Origin: JBGPGW01 sp046349515
Lineage (GTDB): Bacteria; Pseudomonadota; Alphaproteobacteria; CADEGL01
Reading direction: 5' to 3'
Length of the DNA stretch: 64,000 nt
NCBI GenBank assembly: GCA_046349515.1
Contig: JAXMCE010000003.1
Location: 186,001 to 250,000 of the forward strand
Shown here: positions 25,955-34,471 of the stretch, one piece after another
Layout: each line of letters opens with the position of its first letter
How positions within the stretch are numbered: position 1 is the stretch's first letter
The notes under the pieces: generated by a model
What the model saw: only the letters and a program-made list of their open reading frames with translations
The model's database searches: none
Told to the model about the DNA's origin: nothing
Made by a program: the position numbers and the translations under genes

Positions 25955-26856
25955 GCCGCGAGCCGCCGGCGAGCCTGCGCCTCGCGCAACGCGATGAAGA
26001 TGCCGGAGCTCCCGATGAGAGCGCTGCCCGCGAGAGTCCAGTCGTCCGGAAACTCGGCGAAGACGAAATAGCCGATGAGGCCCGCCGCCAGGAGCTGCGT
26101 GAAATCGAAGGGCGCCACTTCGGAGGCTTCGGCGACCGCGTAGGCGCGCGTGAGGAAGAGGTGGCCGACGGCGCCGAGGACGCCAAGGAGTCCCAAGAGC
26201 AGATACTGGTCAAGGCTCGGCCAGGTCCAGAACCACATGGCGGCGCAGAAGGTGAGCGGTGTCAGCAGGATGAAGTTGTAGGCAACGATGCTGCTCGGCG
26301 AATCATGCTTGGTGAGGGAGCGCACGGTCACCCGGCCGATGGCCGAGAACGTCGCGGTCCCGAGCACGACAAGCGCGCCCCAGTCGAACATGCCAGCTCC
26401 CGGCTTCGTCACCAGCATGGCGCCGAGGAAGCCGACGCCGACCGCGGCCCAGCGCGCGCGGCTGACCCGCTCCTTGAGGATGAACACCGCGAGAATCGTC
26501 GCGAAAAACGGCGCCGTGAAGTAAAGCGCGGTCGCATCCATGAGCGGCACGAGGGTGAGGGCGAGGAACCAGGTCAGCATGGCTCCCTCATGGACGATCG
26601 CGCGGAAGAGATAGAGTCCGCGGTGGTGCCGGGGAAACAATCCCGTGCGCGCCTGGACCATGTACGGCGCCATGATTGCGGCCGCGACCACGGTGCGGAA
26701 GAAAGCAACTTCGAAGGGATGGATGTTCGTTGCGATGTAGCGGATGAGCGCGCTCATCACCGCCCAGAGGCTTGTCGCTGCGGTCATCCACAAGGCACCC
26801 CGCACGGGCGCCGGAATCGCGACGAAGCGCGTCCGCACGGAGAGGAGAAGGCTCAT
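25951..26856 (-). CDS. EamA/DMT-superfamily transporter (array member 1, first in transcription order)
   Basis: 301 residues. The family lead AIPAPVRGALWMTAATSLW follows a short N-terminus, then FEVAFFRTVVAAAIMAPYM, LYFTAPFFATILAVFILKER and APFDFTQLLAAGLIGYFVFAEFPDDWTLAGSA. ATG at 26856 matches the other members; a longer in-frame start would add a proline-rich non-membrane tail. It begins 74 bases after the stop of the dipeptide-type ATPase gene on the same strand, so the array may be an extension of that operon. No clear ribosome site. Confidence 0.86.
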   Translation of the reverse strand: MSLLLSVRTRFVAIPAPVRGALWMTAATSLWAVMSALIRYIATNIHPFEVAFFRTVVAAAIMAPYMVQARTGLFPRHHRGLYLFRAIVHEGAMLTWFLALTLVPLMDATALYFTAPFFATILAVFILKERVSRARWAAVGVGFLGAMLVTKPGAGMFDWGALVVLGTATFSAIGRVTVRSLTKHDSPSSIVAYNFILLTPLTFCAAMWFWTWPSLDQYLLLGLLGVLGAVGHLFLTRAYAVAEASEVAPFDFTQLLAAGLIGYFVFAEFPDDWTLAGSALIGSSGIFIALREAQARRRLAA

Positions 26857-26930
26857 CGAAGGAGCGTTGTAAGGCTTTCGCCGCCCCGCCGCCAGGGACT
26901 CGCTCGGGCCGGGCCTCGGCGGCGCAATCG

Positions 26931-27869
26931 TTAACGGTTTGCCGGGAAATGGCAGGCCACCGTGCGATCCGTATGTCTTTCGGCGTCGAGGCGCGGGGCG
27001 TCCGCCCGGCAACGGGCTTGAGCCTTGGGGCAGCGGGTGTGGAAGCGGCAGCCGGAAGGCGGGTTCAGGGGGCTTGGCACCTCGCCCTCAAGGACGATCC
27101 GCTTCGCCCGTCGCGCGGGATCGAGCGTGGGTCGGGCCGAAAGAAGAGCCTCGGTATAGGGATGCGCGGGCGCATCGAAGATCGCGCGCGTCGGGCCGGT
27201 TTCCACGATCTCGCCGAGATACATGACCGCGATCCGGTCCGCGACACGGCGCACCGCATCCAGATTGTGGCTGATGAGGAGATAGGCGAGTCCGCGCTCC
27301 TGTCGAAGTCGCAGGAGGAGGTTGAGCAAGTCGCCTTGCGCCGAGACGTCGAGTCCGGCGGTTGGCTCATCGGCCACGACCAGCGCCGGCTCGAGGAGGA
27401 GCGCCCGCGCGATGCCGATGCGTCGCGCCTGGCCGCTGCTGACTTCGTGCGGGTACTTGCCAAGCACAGATCGGGGAAGGCCGAGCTCGGACAGGAGGTC
27501 GAGGGCCCGAGGCCAGTGCGCCTCCCGGTCGAGGCCGTGGATGGCGAGCGGCTCCGCGAGAAGGCGTCCGATCGAGAGGCGTGGCGACAGGCTCGCGACC
27601 GGGTCCTGGAAAAACATCTGCACGCGCCGTGCGCGTCGTTCGCGTGCGATCTCGGCCGTGTTCTTCCCCTCGAGGCGGATGGTGCCGGCCGAGGGCCGGA
27701 GGAGGCCCGCGACCACCTTCCCGAGCGTCGTCTTGCCGCAGCCGCTCTCGCCGACGAGGCCGAGTATTTCGCCAGGCGCGATCGAGAGGGACACGCGATC
27801 GACGGCGACGACCGCGTGGCCGTAGAGGACCGAAAGAGTGTCGATTGCGAGGATCGGCTCGGCGCTCAT
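26931..27869 (-). CDS. Peptide-type ABC transporter ATPase, DppF/OppF type
   Basis: 312 residues. Walker A GESGCGKTTLGK is near residues 41-52; the signature is SSGQARRIGIARAL rather than the common LSGGQ; Walker B is ALVVADEPTAGLD; the switch is ISHNLDAVRRVADRI. The C-terminus has the oligopeptide-type extension with CRFHTRCPKAQARC, a cysteine-containing segment seen in DppF/OppF proteins. The start at 27869 overlaps the DppD-type stop (ATGA). Last gene of the dipeptide-type importer. Confidence 0.9.
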   Translation of the reverse strand: MSAEPILAIDTLSVLYGHAVVAVDRVSLSIAPGEILGLVGESGCGKTTLGKVVAGLLRPSAGTIRLEGKNTAEIARERRARRVQMFFQDPVASLSPRLSIGRLLAEPLAIHGLDREAHWPRALDLLSELGLPRSVLGKYPHEVSSGQARRIGIARALLLEPALVVADEPTAGLDVSAQGDLLNLLLRLRQERGLAYLLISHNLDAVRRVADRIAVMYLGEIVETGPTRAIFDAPAHPYTEALLSARPTLDPARRAKRIVLEGEVPSPLNPPSGCRFHTRCPKAQARCRADAPRLDAERHTDRTVACHFPANR

Positions 27870-28825
27870 GCGCGGTGACAGGCGGCGCCATGGCCGGGTT
27901 GCAATTCGCGGAGCGGCTGGGGTGCTCGGCACTCCGCGCTCGCCAGGGAGCAGCGCGGCGCGAAGACGCATCCTGTGGACGGTGCCGTGAGGTCGGGCAG
28001 CTCGCCGCCGATCGATGGCAATGGGCCGCTGCCTTCTCCGATCTCCGAAGCGAGAAGTGCCCGCGTGTAGGGATGGCGCGGCCGCGCGAGCACCTCGCCC
28101 GTGGGGCCAGTCTCGACGACCGCGCCGGCGTAGAGGACGACGATCTCGTCGCACAGCTCCGCGACGACGCCGAGGCTGTGGGTGATGAGGAGGATCGTGC
28201 CTGCGACATCGCGCCGGAGGCCGGCGAAAAGTCCCGCGATCTGCGCCTCGATGGTGACGTCGAGTGCGCTCGTCGGTTCATCGGCGATGAGGAGATCGGG
28301 CCGCGCGAGAAGGGCCATGGCGATCAAGACGCGCTGGCGCATGCCGCCGGAGAATTGGTGGGGATAGTCCGAGAGTCGCAGCGAAGCATCGGGAATGCCG
28401 ACGCGGGTGAGCATCTCGACGGCTTTTCGTTCGGCCATGCGCCGGGTCAATCCGGGCTCTCGTGCGCGTACCGCGTCGACGAGGTGCGTGCCGATCGTAA
28501 AGACAGGGCTGAGCGACGTCATCGGGTCCTGGAAGATCATCGCCATCCGCCGTCCGCGGAGGGTGCGCTGGGCATCCTCGCCAAGCGCCGTGACGTCGAT
28601 CCCGTCGAAGAGAATGGCTCCTCCCGACGTGCGCGCTCCGCCGGGCAGGAGGCCCATGATGGAGAGGGCGAGAGTGGTCTTCCCGCTGCCGCTCTCGCCG
28701 ACGAGGCCGAGGATGCGCCCGCGCGGAAGGCTGAAACTCACCTCGCGCAGGACATGGGCCGGCCCTCGTTCCGTCGCGAGATCGACGGAGAGGGCGCGGA
28801 TGTCGACGAGGGTGCCGGCTGTCAT
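27866..28825 (-). CDS. Peptide-type ABC transporter ATPase, DppD/OppD type
   Basis: 319 residues with Walker A GESGSGKTTLALS, signature FSGGMRQRVLIAMAL, Walker B LLIADEPTSALDVT and switch THSLGVVAELCDEI. The DppD-type C-terminal cysteine segment (CVFAPRCSLASAEC) is present. ATG at 28825 fits the family start and overlaps the stop of the upstream permease (ATGA). With the DppF-type partner it should form the ATPase heterodimer. Confidence 0.91.
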   Translation of the reverse strand: MTAGTLVDIRALSVDLATERGPAHVLREVSFSLPRGRILGLVGESGSGKTTLALSIMGLLPGGARTSGGAILFDGIDVTALGEDAQRTLRGRRMAMIFQDPMTSLSPVFTIGTHLVDAVRAREPGLTRRMAERKAVEMLTRVGIPDASLRLSDYPHQFSGGMRQRVLIAMALLARPDLLIADEPTSALDVTIEAQIAGLFAGLRRDVAGTILLITHSLGVVAELCDEIVVLYAGAVVETGPTGEVLARPRHPYTRALLASEIGEGSGPLPSIGGELPDLTAPSTGCVFAPRCSLASAECRAPQPLRELQPGHGAACHRA

Positions 28826-29652
28826 GGCTCGGCTCTGAATTTTGGATCGACCGCGTCGCGGAGCGCCTCGCCGAAGAGCGTGAAGCCCAGTGTCACGACC
28901 ATGAGCGCGACCCCGGCCGCAAGTGCCGGCCATGCCGAACGGTCGAGATACTCGTAGCCGTCATGGAGCAAGGCGCCCAGCGAAGCCAGCGGCGGCTTGA
29001 CGCCGATGCCGAGGAAGCTGAGCGCGGCTTCGACGGTGATGACGGCCGGAATGTCTATGCTGGCCAGGACGACGAGCGCGCCCATGATGTTCGGCAGGAC
29101 GTGGACGAAGAGGATGCGGGCAGGGCCTGCGCCGAGCGCGCGTTCGGCCTCGAGGAAGGGCGCTTGTCTCAGGGCGAGCACTTGCGCGCGCGCGACGCGT
29201 CCGAATTGCGGGATGAGGGTCACGGTCACGACGATCATGACATTGAGAAGCCCGGGCCCGAGGAGGGCCACGAAGGCGAGCGCGAAGATGAGGCTTGGGA
29301 AGGCGCCGAGGATGTCGAAAGCGATGAGCAGGGCCCGCTCGCCCTGGCGCGGGGCCGAGGCCGCGAGGACCCCGAGGAGCGTGCCGACCGCGAGCGCCGC
29401 CGTGACGACGACGAGGGCTACACCCAACGCGAGCTGCGTTCCCAAGAGGATGCGCGAGAGAACATCGCGCCCGAGGTGATCGGTGCCAAGCCAATGGAGC
29501 GCCGACAGGCCCTGGTCGCGCGCGAGGACGTCGATCCGGTTGGGGTCGTAGGGCGCCATCCACGGTGCGGACAGCGCGACAGCGATCAGGATGACGACGA
29601 GGATGAGGCTCGATCGCCCATGGCGCCAGAGCTTCGATGCCACCGCGGTCAT
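28822..29652 (-). CDS. Peptide-type ABC transporter permease, DppC type
   Basis: 276 residues. N-terminal helix SSLILVVILIAVALSAPWMAPYDPNRID followed by HWLGTDHLGRDVLSRILLG, the DppC hallmark. The EAA loop is EAERALGAGPARILFVHVLPN. ATG at 29652 overlaps the DppB-type stop by four bases. It pairs with the DppB-type permease to form the inner-membrane channel for peptides or other compounds. Confidence 0.92.
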   Translation of the reverse strand: MTAVASKLWRHGRSSLILVVILIAVALSAPWMAPYDPNRIDVLARDQGLSALHWLGTDHLGRDVLSRILLGTQLALGVALVVVTAALAVGTLLGVLAASAPRQGERALLIAFDILGAFPSLIFALAFVALLGPGLLNVMIVVTVTLIPQFGRVARAQVLALRQAPFLEAERALGAGPARILFVHVLPNIMGALVVLASIDIPAVITVEAALSFLGIGVKPPLASLGALLHDGYEYLDRSAWPALAAGVALMVVTLGFTLFGEALRDAVDPKFRAEP

Positions 29653-30635
29653 GGCGCCGTCGGACGCCCACTCGCCGCGAGCGCCGCGCGGACGCGCGGG
29701 TCCATCCAGGCGTGGAGGAGGTCGACGGCGAGGTTCGCCAGCACGAACAGGAGCACGACGACGAGCACGGTGCCCTGGACGACGGGATAGTTCCTGACGC
29801 CGATGGCTTCGTAGAGGAGCTTGCCGATTCCCGGTCGCGCGAAGACGATCTCGATGAAGACAGCGCCGCCGAGAAGCTTGCCGATACCGAGGCCAAGGAC
29901 GGCCAGCACCGGGCTCAAGGCCGCCTTGAGCGCGTATTTGTAGACGATGAGCCGCTCCGAAAGGCCGAAGGCCCGCATGGTGCGAATGTGCGCCTCGCCC
30001 AGCACCTCGATGAGAGAGGCACGCGTGAGCCGCGCGAGGTAGCCGACCCACCCGGCGGCAAGCGCGATCGTCGGCAGGATGAGCCGCCGCGCAGCATCGA
30101 GCCAATCGCCGCCCTCGCCAGTGCCCAAAGCCGGAAGCCAACCGAGCCACAGGGTGAAGACAAGAAGAAGGAAGATCGCGACGACATAGCTCGGCACGGC
30201 GATGATGCTGACGGAGACGATGGCGCTCACGCGGTCGAGGAAGCCGCCAGGATGGGTCGCCGCATAGCAGCCGAGAGGAATGCCCAAGGCCGCGGCCAGG
30301 CCGAGGGAGGCGAGGGTGAGGACCAAGGTTGCCGGCAGCGCGTCGCCCACCATGGAGGCAACGGATCGGCCGCTGATGACATCGGTTCCGAGATCACCGT
30401 GGACGACCTGCCACAGGAAGCGCAGAAGGCGGACCAAGACCGGCTGGTCGAGCCCCATGCGGTCGCGGAGGGCGGCGATCGCTTCCGGCGTTGCGCGGGG
30501 CCCGAGAAGTGTCGTCGCTGGATCGCCCGGAACGAGAAGCGTGAGGGCGAAGAGCAATGCGATCGCACCGAGCGCGATGAGCGGGCTCGTCAGGACGCGG
30601 CTTGCCGCGTAGCCGACGATCCCGTCGCGTCGCAT
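29649..30635 (-). CDS. Peptide-type ABC transporter permease, DppB type
   Basis: 328 residues with the DppB features: an N-terminal helix (LIALGAIALLFALTLLVPGDPA), a periplasmic segment with ATPEAIAALRDRMGLDQPVLVR and a C-terminal six-helix core; the EAA-like loop reads FVEIVFARPGIGKLLYEAI-type at the end. ATG at 30635. It begins 17 bases after the binding-protein stop and overlaps the DppC-type start by four bases. Confidence 0.9.
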   Translation of the reverse strand: MRRDGIVGYAASRVLTSPLIALGAIALLFALTLLVPGDPATTLLGPRATPEAIAALRDRMGLDQPVLVRLLRFLWQVVHGDLGTDVISGRSVASMVGDALPATLVLTLASLGLAAALGIPLGCYAATHPGGFLDRVSAIVSVSIIAVPSYVVAIFLLLVFTLWLGWLPALGTGEGGDWLDAARRLILPTIALAAGWVGYLARLTRASLIEVLGEAHIRTMRAFGLSERLIVYKYALKAALSPVLAVLGLGIGKLLGGAVFIEIVFARPGIGKLLYEAIGVRNYPVVQGTVLVVVLLFVLANLAVDLLHAWMDPRVRAALAASGRPTAP

Positions 30636-30651
30636 GGCGGGGCGATGGTTC

Positions 30652-32202
30652 CTAGCTCGCGCGGAAATCCCCGAGCTGCCAGTCGTTCCCGTTCGGCAAG
30701 AGGGCCGGCTTCAGCCAGCGTCGCGCGGCGAAGGTGAGAACGTCGTGCGTTAGCCAGATGAATGCCGCCGATTCGTCCATGAGCTGTTGCATGCGGACGA
30801 GCGCCTTCGCGCGCTCGGCGGCATCGAGGGTCGACGCGGCCTTCTGGTGGAGCGCGTCGTATTCCGGGTTCTTCCAGCGCTGCCAGTTCCACTCGCCCAC
30901 CTGGCTCGACACGAACCACTGCGTGTAAAAGCTTGGATCGAACTTGCCTTTGAAAAGCTGAAGCGACAATTCGAGATCCTTGCCCTTGGGCTCCTTGCCG
31001 GAGGACCAGAAGGCGCCGCCGTCGAGCGCGTCGATCTCGCATTGAATGCCCGCCTCGCCGAGGCTGGCCTGGATGACCTGCGCCGCCGTGCGGTAGGTCG
31101 CCTGGTTGAGGACGGTGAGCTTGAGCTTGAGGCCGCTTCCCAAACCCGCCTCGCCGAGAAGCCGTTTGGCGGCTGCCACGTCGCGGCGATAGACGGGCGC
31201 CTCGCCCCAATGGCCGAGGATCGGCGGCGGGATCAGCGTCTTCGCGCGCTTGACCTTGCCGTCGTAGGCCGCGAGCAGCGCGCCGTCCACATCGACCGCG
31301 AGTCGGATGGCCTGCCGGACCTTGAGGTTGTCGAGTGGCGGCTTCTCGACGTTGAGGCCGACCCAGATGTAGTCGATGCCGTCGAGCTTCGTCGTCGCGG
31401 CATCGGTGCTCTTGCTGATGTCATCGAAGGCGGCGAGGTCGATGCGGGTGAAGTGCACCTCGTCCGAGCGGAAAGCGATGTCGGCCGTCTTCGAGTCCTG
31501 GATCGGCCGCAGGATGATCTCGCGGAACGCGGGCTTCGGGCCTTTCCAGTCGGGATTGGCACGGAGGACGAAGCGCTGTTCCGGCACCCATTCGCCTTGC
31601 ATGTAGGGTCCTGAGCCGATCACCTGCGTCGCCACCTTGTCGCCCAGCTTTTCGAACGCGGCCTTCGACACGATGACGCCCGAGGTATCGGCCAACGCCG
31701 TCGTCCAGAGCGCGGGTGCGGGATTCTTGAGAACGAGTCGTCCCGCAAGCGGGCCCGTCACCTCGACATCGGCAAGCTGTCCCCAATCGCTCGCGTAGGT
31801 CGCTGGCTTGCCGCCCGGGGGCGGGTTGTTGAAGCGCATGAACGAGAATCGCACGTCGTTCGCGGACAGAGTGCCGTAGCCGCCGTGGAACTTCTGGTTC
31901 GGCTTCAACTTGAACTCGATGACGGTGGGACTCACCTGCTTGATCGATTGGGCCGCATCGAGCCGCCATTCGGTCGAGTCCGGTTTGAACGTCACGAGAC
32001 CCTGGCAGGTCGCGCGAAGAATGTTGCCCTCGACCGTGCTGATGCGGAAAGCCGGATCGAGATTCTGCACATCGCGCTCCATGCGCGCGACGAACCGGTC
32101 ATGCCCTTGGGCGAAAGCGGGAAGGGGGCTCGTCAAGGACGCCATGGCCGCTGCGGCCGAACCCTTGAGCAGGGACCGACGCGAAAGGGACGGGGTGCGC
32201 AT
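30652..32202 (-). CDS. Peptide-type ABC transporter substrate-binding protein (family 5)
   Basis: 516 residues. Twin-arginine-like start MRTPSLSRRSLLKGSAAAAM with an AFA cleavage point near residue 31 indicates export. The mature part has DPAFRISTVEGNILRATCQGL and IEFKLKPNQKFHGGYG, followed by VIGSGPYMQGEWVP, the core pattern of DppA/OppA-type proteins. ATG at 32202 has GGAGAG shortly upstream. It is the first gene of the five-gene leftward transporter set; the 83 bases before it separate it from a DMT gene on the same strand. Ligand unknown: peptides, opines or nickel-type ligands occur in the family. Confidence 0.9.
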   Translation of the reverse strand: MRTPSLSRRSLLKGSAAAAMASLTSPLPAFAQGHDRFVARMERDVQNLDPAFRISTVEGNILRATCQGLVTFKPDSTEWRLDAAQSIKQVSPTVIEFKLKPNQKFHGGYGTLSANDVRFSFMRFNNPPPGGKPATYASDWGQLADVEVTGPLAGRLVLKNPAPALWTTALADTSGVIVSKAAFEKLGDKVATQVIGSGPYMQGEWVPEQRFVLRANPDWKGPKPAFREIILRPIQDSKTADIAFRSDEVHFTRIDLAAFDDISKSTDAATTKLDGIDYIWVGLNVEKPPLDNLKVRQAIRLAVDVDGALLAAYDGKVKRAKTLIPPPILGHWGEAPVYRRDVAAAKRLLGEAGLGSGLKLKLTVLNQATYRTAAQVIQASLGEAGIQCEIDALDGGAFWSSGKEPKGKDLELSLQLFKGKFDPSFYTQWFVSSQVGEWNWQRWKNPEYDALHQKAASTLDAAERAKALVRMQQLMDESAAFIWLTHDVLTFAARRWLKPALLPNGNDWQLGDFRAS

Positions 32203-32285
32203 GGGGCTCTCCGTGACGGGCGATGATGGCTGGGTCGCTGGTCGCTTGCGCGACGTTAGCCCAGCGATCCGGCAAAGAAAAGAAG

Positions 32286-33185
32286 TCAGCGTTTGGGTGC
32301 GCTCTCGCCGGCTTCGCGGCGCAACGCCGCCTCTCGCCGTGCGATGTAGACGGCGGCGCCGGCGATCACGACGGCGCCGATCCAGGTGCTGGGGCCCGGC
32401 ACTTCTCCGAACGCGACGTAGCCGATGGCGGCGGATGCCACGAGCTGCATGTAGTCGAAGGGCGCCAAGGCCGAGACTTCGGCGACGGCCAGTGCCTTCG
32501 CGACGCACCAATGGCCGAGGGAGCCGACTGCTGCCAGCCCCGCGATGAGGACCAGCGCCTCCGCATCCGGCCATCGCCAGACGAAAAGCGCGGGCACGAG
32601 GAGGCACGGGATGAGCAGCAGGAAGTGATAGGCCACGATCTCGTTGGGGCCGATCTGGCGCAGCATGATGCGCACGCCGATGCGGGCACCGCCGGCGACG
32701 GCGGCCGAGACGAGGACGAACAGCGCCTCGATCTCGATCGGGTGGCCAAAGGGCTTGAGGATGATGAGTGCGCCGAGGAATCCCACGGCGATGGCGCTCC
32801 ACCGCCGTGCGCGCACGACTTCGCCGAGCGCCAGGACAGCGAAGATGGTCACGAAGAGCGGCATGGTGAAGTTGAGCGCGATGGCCGTCGCGAGCGGCAT
32901 GACTGGAATCGCGACGAACCACAGCGCCATCGATATCGCGTCGGCACCCGCGCGGACCATCGCCGTGGCGCGCACGCCTTTTGGCGGAATGACCCGGCCG
33001 GATCGCAGAAGGAGCGGCAGCATGAAGAGCCCGCCGAACACGACCCGGATGAAGACGACTTCGAGCGGATGGAGGAGCGTCGCGGCGGGACGGATCAGCG
33101 CACTCATCGCCGCGAAGCACGTGCCGCCGGCAACCATCCATAGCGCGCCTTGAATAGGCAGGGGCAAACGGCGGGGGCGGTCCAT
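32286..33185 (-). CDS. EamA/DMT-superfamily transporter (stand-alone copy)
   Basis: 299 residues with two EamA repeats (LEVVFIRVVFGGLFMLPLL; FTMPLFVTIFAVLALGE; APFDYMQLVASAAIGYVAFGEVPGPSTWIG) and the common ending VYIARREA. The start MDRPRRLPLPIQGALWM at 33185 matches the array members. It lies directly upstream of the dipeptide-type operon on the same strand with 83 bases between, and is divergent from the second M24 gene with 131 bases between. Related to the array but separated from it by the ABC genes. Confidence 0.87.
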   Translation of the reverse strand: MDRPRRLPLPIQGALWMVAGGTCFAAMSALIRPAATLLHPLEVVFIRVVFGGLFMLPLLLRSGRVIPPKGVRATAMVRAGADAISMALWFVAIPVMPLATAIALNFTMPLFVTIFAVLALGEVVRARRWSAIAVGFLGALIILKPFGHPIEIEALFVLVSAAVAGGARIGVRIMLRQIGPNEIVAYHFLLLIPCLLVPALFVWRWPDAEALVLIAGLAAVGSLGHWCVAKALAVAEVSALAPFDYMQLVASAAIGYVAFGEVPGPSTWIGAVVIAGAAVYIARREAALRREAGESAPKR

Positions 33186-33316
33186 CGGTGTCGAGTCTAG
33201 ACGGTTTGGCGCGGCGGCGGGAGACGCAGCGTTTGACAACGGCCGTCCCGTCGGGAAGCCTGTCCGTCTCGACCGGATTCGAGCGGTGGAACCGGCGACG
33301 ACCGACGGAGGGCACG

Positions 33317-34471
33317 ATGTCGAGACATGATTTCGCACCATCGGAGTTCGAGCGACGCCACGCGCGGGTCCGCGCGGCCATGAAGCGCAAGGGGATCGAC
33401 CTCCTCATCGTCATCCACCCGGTCAACATCAATTATCTCATCGGCACGCGGCACAAGGCCTACCAGGAGTTCCAGTGCCTGTTCTTCACCTTGGAGAAGG
33501 CGCCGCCGGTCATGCTGACGCGCCTGTCCGAGGTGTGGGAGGTGACGAACGAGAGCCTCTGCAAGGACGTGCGCGGCTGGGGCGGGCGCGAGCCGCAAGA
33601 CCCGATCGACGTCTTCAAGCGCATCGTGCGCCAGAAGGGTTACGGCCGGCGCCGGATTGGCCTCGAAGTGCCGCGCTACTACATCGGGGTCGAGGAGTAT
33701 CTCGCGATCAAGGAGTTCCTTGGCCCCGCGCTCAAGCTGAACGCGACGCTCCTCATCGAGGAGTTGAAGTTCGTGAAGTCGCCCGCCGAGCTCGCCTATA
33801 TCCGCAAGGCCGTCACGATCGCCGATGCCGCGGTGGGCACGTTCCGCAAGGCGGCCAAGCCCGGCCGGACCGAGCTCGAGGTCGCGGGCGACATGCACCG
33901 CACGCTCATGGCGCTCGGGAGCGATACGCCGGCGAGCCCCATGAACTTCGCGTCGGGCCCCCGCACCGCTTACGCGCATGGCATGCCGACGGAGCGGAAG
34001 CTGAAGCGCGGCGACTACATCCAGGTCGAGTATGGCGCCGCCTACAAGCGCTATTGCACGACGCTCGGACGGCAGGCGGTGATGGGGAAACCGACGCCGC
34101 GCATGCGCGAGATCTACCAGGTCGTGCGCGATGCCTGCGATGCATGCATCGATGCGATCCGGGCGGGCGTGCCGGCCGTCAAGCCTCATGAAGCGGCGAA
34201 ACGCGTCATCGCCAAGGCCGGCATGGACCGCTACCGCCTCCACACAACCGGCTACGGGATCGCGCCGGGCTTCCCGCCGCTCTGGGGCGAGACGATCCAG
34301 ATGTTCCCCGGCAGCCCCTATACGCTCGAGACGGGCATGGTGTTGTCGATCGAGCCTCCCGTCTTCATCGCGGAGGAGGCTCTCGGCTGCCGCATCATCG
34401 ACAATGTCCTCGTGACCGAGAAAGGTTGCGAGATCCTGTCGCGATCGACGCGCGACCTCATCGAGCTTTGA
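33317..34471 (+). CDS. M24-fold (creatinase-like) protein 2
   Basis: 384 residues: N-terminal domain with LLIVIHPVNINYLIGTRHKAYQEF, C-terminal pita-bread domain with GRTELEVAGDMH and LHTTGYGIAPGFPPLWGE. The positions of the metal-binding aspartates are Glu (YIQVEYGAAY) and Thr (RYCTTLGRQ), and the last glutamate region reads CRIIDNVLVTEKG with Ile, so the dinuclear metal site is lost as in creatinase. ATG at 33317 has GGAGGG five bases ahead. Its last 14 bases overlap the end of the convergent DMT gene. Same subfamily as the protein at 19150 (shared GFPPxWGE). Probably hydrolyses a C-N bond in a small molecule. Confidence 0.8.
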   Translation: MSRHDFAPSEFERRHARVRAAMKRKGIDLLIVIHPVNINYLIGTRHKAYQEFQCLFFTLEKAPPVMLTRLSEVWEVTNESLCKDVRGWGGREPQDPIDVFKRIVRQKGYGRRRIGLEVPRYYIGVEEYLAIKEFLGPALKLNATLLIEELKFVKSPAELAYIRKAVTIADAAVGTFRKAAKPGRTELEVAGDMHRTLMALGSDTPASPMNFASGPRTAYAHGMPTERKLKRGDYIQVEYGAAYKRYCTTLGRQAVMGKPTPRMREIYQVVRDACDACIDAIRAGVPAVKPHEAAKRVIAKAGMDRYRLHTTGYGIAPGFPPLWGETIQMFPGSPYTLETGMVLSIEPPVFIAEEALGCRIIDNVLVTEKGCEILSRSTRDLIEL

